From assembly GCA_017882935.1 (NCBI GenBank), contig JADGOP010000080.1:1-8526 (forward strand): 8,526 nucleotides of DNA. The letters are read 5' to 3'. Positions 6,945-8,526 of the stretch are shown here, piece by piece. The notes under the pieces were generated by a model that saw only the letters and a program-made list of their open reading frames with translations, made no database searches and was not told the origin of the DNA. This DNA is from Actinomycetota bacterium (GTDB taxonomy: Bacteria; Actinomycetota; Acidimicrobiia; Acidimicrobiales; Iamiaceae). Position 1 is the first letter of the stretch, and every line of letters starts with the position of its first letter. A program made the position numbers and the translations under genes.

Positions 6945-6973
6945 ACCCTAGGACGCGGACGACCGAACGCCAA
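6945..6973 (-). promoter_or_regulatory. Sigma70-type promoter of the exporter-tetR operon
   Basis: Reading on the minus strand, TTGGCG (6973-6968) and TAGGGT (6950-6945) are separated by exactly 17 bases. Both match the loose -35 and -10 boxes of actinobacterial housekeeping promoters. The predicted start near 6937-6940 leaves a leader of about 50 bases before the ATG at 6886. Confidence 0.6.
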
Positions 6974-7024
6974 CCTGATCCTGCGTCGATGTTGGGCGAG
7001 GATGGCACGGTGAACCCCGGCTCC

Positions 7025-7029
7025 AGGAG
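7025..7029 (+). promoter_or_regulatory. Ribosome binding site of the LCM-family methyltransferase
   Basis: AGGAG lies 6 bases before the ATG at 7036. This favours that start over the ATG at 7057, which has only a weaker purine stretch upstream. Confidence 0.7.
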
Positions 7030-7035
7030 CTCCCG

Positions 7036-7839
7036 ATGAGGCAGGGCGAGGCATCCATGACCGCGCGGCACGTGGCCGCCTACCGGCAGTCGTTCCCCCG
7101 CGTGGCGCGGCCCTACGGCGACCCGGACGCCGACCAGCGGCTCCAGGCCGACGTCGCCGGCGACATCCAGCCACCGGCCACCCCCATGGCGCGCTACCTG
7201 CGGGCCCGGACGGCGTTCTTCGACCGCACCGTGGTCGACGCCATCGACGGGGGCACCGTGCAGCTGGTGGTGGTCGGGGCCGGGTACGACGGCCGCAGCC
7301 TGCGCTACGCCAAGCCCGAGGTGCGCTGGTTCGAGCTCGACCACCCCGACACGCAGGCCGACAAGCGCGCGCGGCTCGCCGACCTCGGCATCGACGCCAC
7401 GCACGTGGGGTTCGCCGCCGCCGACTTCACCGCCGACGATCCCGCTGCCGCGCTGCGCCGCGCCGGTCACGACCCTTCGCAGCCGAGCCTCTACCTGTGC
7501 GAGGGCGTCGCCGGCTACCTCACCAACGGCGTGGTGGCGGGCCTGCTGGCGTCGCTGCGCAGCGGGGCGGCGGTGGGGAGCAGCTTCGCCATCACGGTGT
7601 CGCTCGAGCCGCGACCCGACGATGAGGCCACCACGCGCACCCTCCTCGACGCCGCGGTGTCGCGGATGGGTGAGCCCCTCGCCTCCTCGCTCCCCCGCGC
7701 CGAGCTGCGGCCCTTCTTCCGGGCCAGCGGTTGGACCGTGGTGCGCGCCACCGACCCGGCCGGCGTCGAGATCGGCGAGAGCGGGCGCAACGCGGCCTTC
7801 GTCGTCGCTTCCGCTGGGGCGTCACGCGGCGCCGGGTAG
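7036..7839 (+). CDS. SAM-dependent methyltransferase, leucine carboxyl methyltransferase (LCM) family
   Basis: The 267-residue protein shows the LCM-family layout: an N-terminal helix with MARYLRARTAFFD (51-63), the SAM-binding loop VVVGAGYDGRSLRY (78-91, family norm GAGxDxR), the acidic strand FELDHPDTQADKR (99-111, with Glu100 and Asp102-His103-Pro104), a second acidic SAM contact at Asp130 in AAADF, and CEGVAGYLT (155-163), the conserved EGxxxYL element. Actinobacteria carry many such paralogues; they methylate carboxyl or hydroxyl groups of small molecules and lipids, but most have no assigned substrate. At 267 residues it is slightly short for the family, with no sign of truncation. It is divergent from the exporter operon, so its transcription starts within 6887-7035; I see no convincing plus-strand promoter there. 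The exported-protein gene follows 32 bases later and may be co-transcribed. Family call is confident; substrate unknown. Confidence 0.9.
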   Translation: MRQGEASMTARHVAAYRQSFPRVARPYGDPDADQRLQADVAGDIQPPATPMARYLRARTAFFDRTVVDAIDGGTVQLVVVGAGYDGRSLRYAKPEVRWFELDHPDTQADKRARLADLGIDATHVGFAAADFTADDPAAALRRAGHDPSQPSLYLCEGVAGYLTNGVVAGLLASLRSGAAVGSSFAITVSLEPRPDDEATTRTLLDAAVSRMGEPLASSLPRAELRPFFRASGWTVVRATDPAGVEIGESGRNAAFVVASAGASRGAG

Positions 7840-7871
7840 CGTTCCGCTTCGGACGATCCACGGGGGTGGGG

Positions 7872-8526
7872 ATGGGCCAGGGCAGAGCGGGGTCGCACCG
7901 GGCGCTCGTGGTCCTCGGCGCGTTCGCACTGGCCGCGCTCGTCGTGCCCTCGGCCCGGGTGGCCGGCTCCGTGCCGACGGCGGCCACGTCGCTCAGCAGC
8001 ACGTGTGCGACATCTGGCCCGCAGACGCAGACCGGCAGCAACCTGATCAGCGGTCCGATGCTCCCCCAGATCACCGGCACCTCACTCCCGATCTCGACAC
8101 CGGCCGACGTCACGGCGACGAGCCAGATCAACCCGCACGGCCTCGTCACCACCACGGCGTCGCTCCACCTCGATCTGGCCGCCGTCGCCTCGTCGATCCT
8201 CGAGGCACGCGTGAAGCCCGGCGTGGTCGCGGCCGGCTACCCGACCCTCGCGCCCACCGCCTGGGACGTGCTCGACCTCGACGGGCTCGCGGTCACGTTC
8301 CCGCTGCCGTCCCGGACGACCGCGCACGGCACCCCGACGGCCTCGTCGTCGACGTCGGCGGCGAGCGCGGCGTTCGGCCCGGACGGGGTGACGCTGACGG
8401 TGGCGCACGTCGCGGCCGACACCCGCACCCCGGCTGCGGCCGCCACCTTCACGGTCTCCTGGGAGGTCGCCGACGGCGGCGCAGCGCCCCCCAGGCAGCT
8501 CGTCCTGCACCCCGGCGCCGTCACGT
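7872..8526 (+). CDS. Exported protein of unknown function (3' partial)
   Basis: An open frame with no stop runs from the ATG at 7872 to the window edge, giving 218 residues; a GTG at 7866 in the same frame is an alternative start. The N-terminus reads as a signal peptide: polar basic start (Arg5, His9, Arg10), hydrophobic core ALVVLGAFALAALVV (11-25), then PSARVAGS with likely cleavage near residues 28-32. The mature part is low in charge and rich in Ala, Thr, Ser, Val and Pro, with one Cys (Cys45). Segments such as WDVLDLDGLAVTFPLP and VTLTVAHVAAD alternate like beta-strands, and TFTVSWEVADG near 193-203 suggests an immunoglobulin-like or other beta-sandwich fold. A Ser/Ala-rich linker sits near 155-166. 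I recognise no catalytic motif or family. Third-position GC supports real coding. It lies 32 bases after the methyltransferase stop. An envelope or secreted location is well supported; function is not. Confidence 0.75.
   Translation, partial: MGQGRAGSHRALVVLGAFALAALVVPSARVAGSVPTAATSLSSTCATSGPQTQTGSNLISGPMLPQITGTSLPISTPADVTATSQINPHGLVTTTASLHLDLAAVASSILEARVKPGVVAAGYPTLAPTAWDVLDLDGLAVTFPLPSRTTAHGTPTASSSTSAASAAFGPDGVTLTVAHVAADTRTPAAAATFTVSWEVADGGAAPPRQLVLHPGAVT

Noticed and set aside
6905..7035. Plus-strand promoter for the divergent methyltransferase
   Set aside because: Candidates such as TTGAGA with TAGGAC have about 24 bases between boxes; no pair with proper spacing was found.
6887..7174. 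Longer exporter start upstream of 6886
   Set aside because: The extra residues are Arg/Gly/Pro-rich and would cover the promoter, palindrome and SD as well as the start of the divergent methyltransferase.
7840..7871. Small CCG-CTT-CGG inverted repeat between the methyltransferase and exported-protein genes
   Set aside because: Only about 3-4 pairs, expected by chance at this GC content; not a credible terminator.

Overview
The window is very GC-rich, gene-dense bacterial DNA with strong C/G third-position bias, Shine-Dalgarno (SD)-led or overlapping genes and almost no intergenic space. Codon use and protein families (DHA2 exporter next to a TetR regulator, LCM-type methyltransferase, MGT-type glycosyltransferase) point to a high-GC actinobacterium. 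An acidimicrobial or other environmental lineage is possible, but the sequence alone cannot settle the taxon. I see no rRNA, tRNA, CRISPR array, insertion sequence or phage gene, and no gene-free stretch over 300 bases.

Region 1 (1-4592, + strand) is the 3' part of a tightly packed biosynthetic operon. It opens inside a large polyketide or polyunsaturated-fatty-acid-like synthase, of which we see the end of a dehydratase (DH) domain and a fused C-terminal phosphopantetheinyl transferase. A discrete acyl carrier protein follows, overlapping by 23 bases and starting at TTG behind a strong SD. Next come a GT-B glycosyltransferase (17 bases later) and a 627-residue protein (13-base overlap) that joins an unrecognised N-terminal domain to a zinc-ribbon SAM methyltransferase with a C-terminal membrane segment. 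Read together, the genes suggest assembly of an acyl or polyketide chain on a carrier protein, self-contained activation of the carrier, then glycosylation and methylation. A glycolipid or glycosylated polyketide is the natural inference; the product is unknown.

Region 2 (4593-4661) is the gap between convergent genes. A long, near-perfect hairpin fills most of it and probably ends transcription from both sides.

Region 3 (4662-6973, - strand) is a two-gene operon, a 14-TM DHA2-family exporter followed by a TetR regulator, coupled through an ATGA overlap. Upstream lie a recognisable -35/-10 promoter and an imperfect inverted repeat where the transcript should start, a good candidate for the operator bound by this TetR protein. 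The exporter could serve the adjacent biosynthetic operon, but this is only contextual.

Region 4 (7036-8526, + strand) is divergent from the exporter. It holds a leucine-carboxyl-methyltransferase-family SAM methyltransferase and, 32 bases later, the 5' part of a gene for an exported protein of unknown function that runs off the window.
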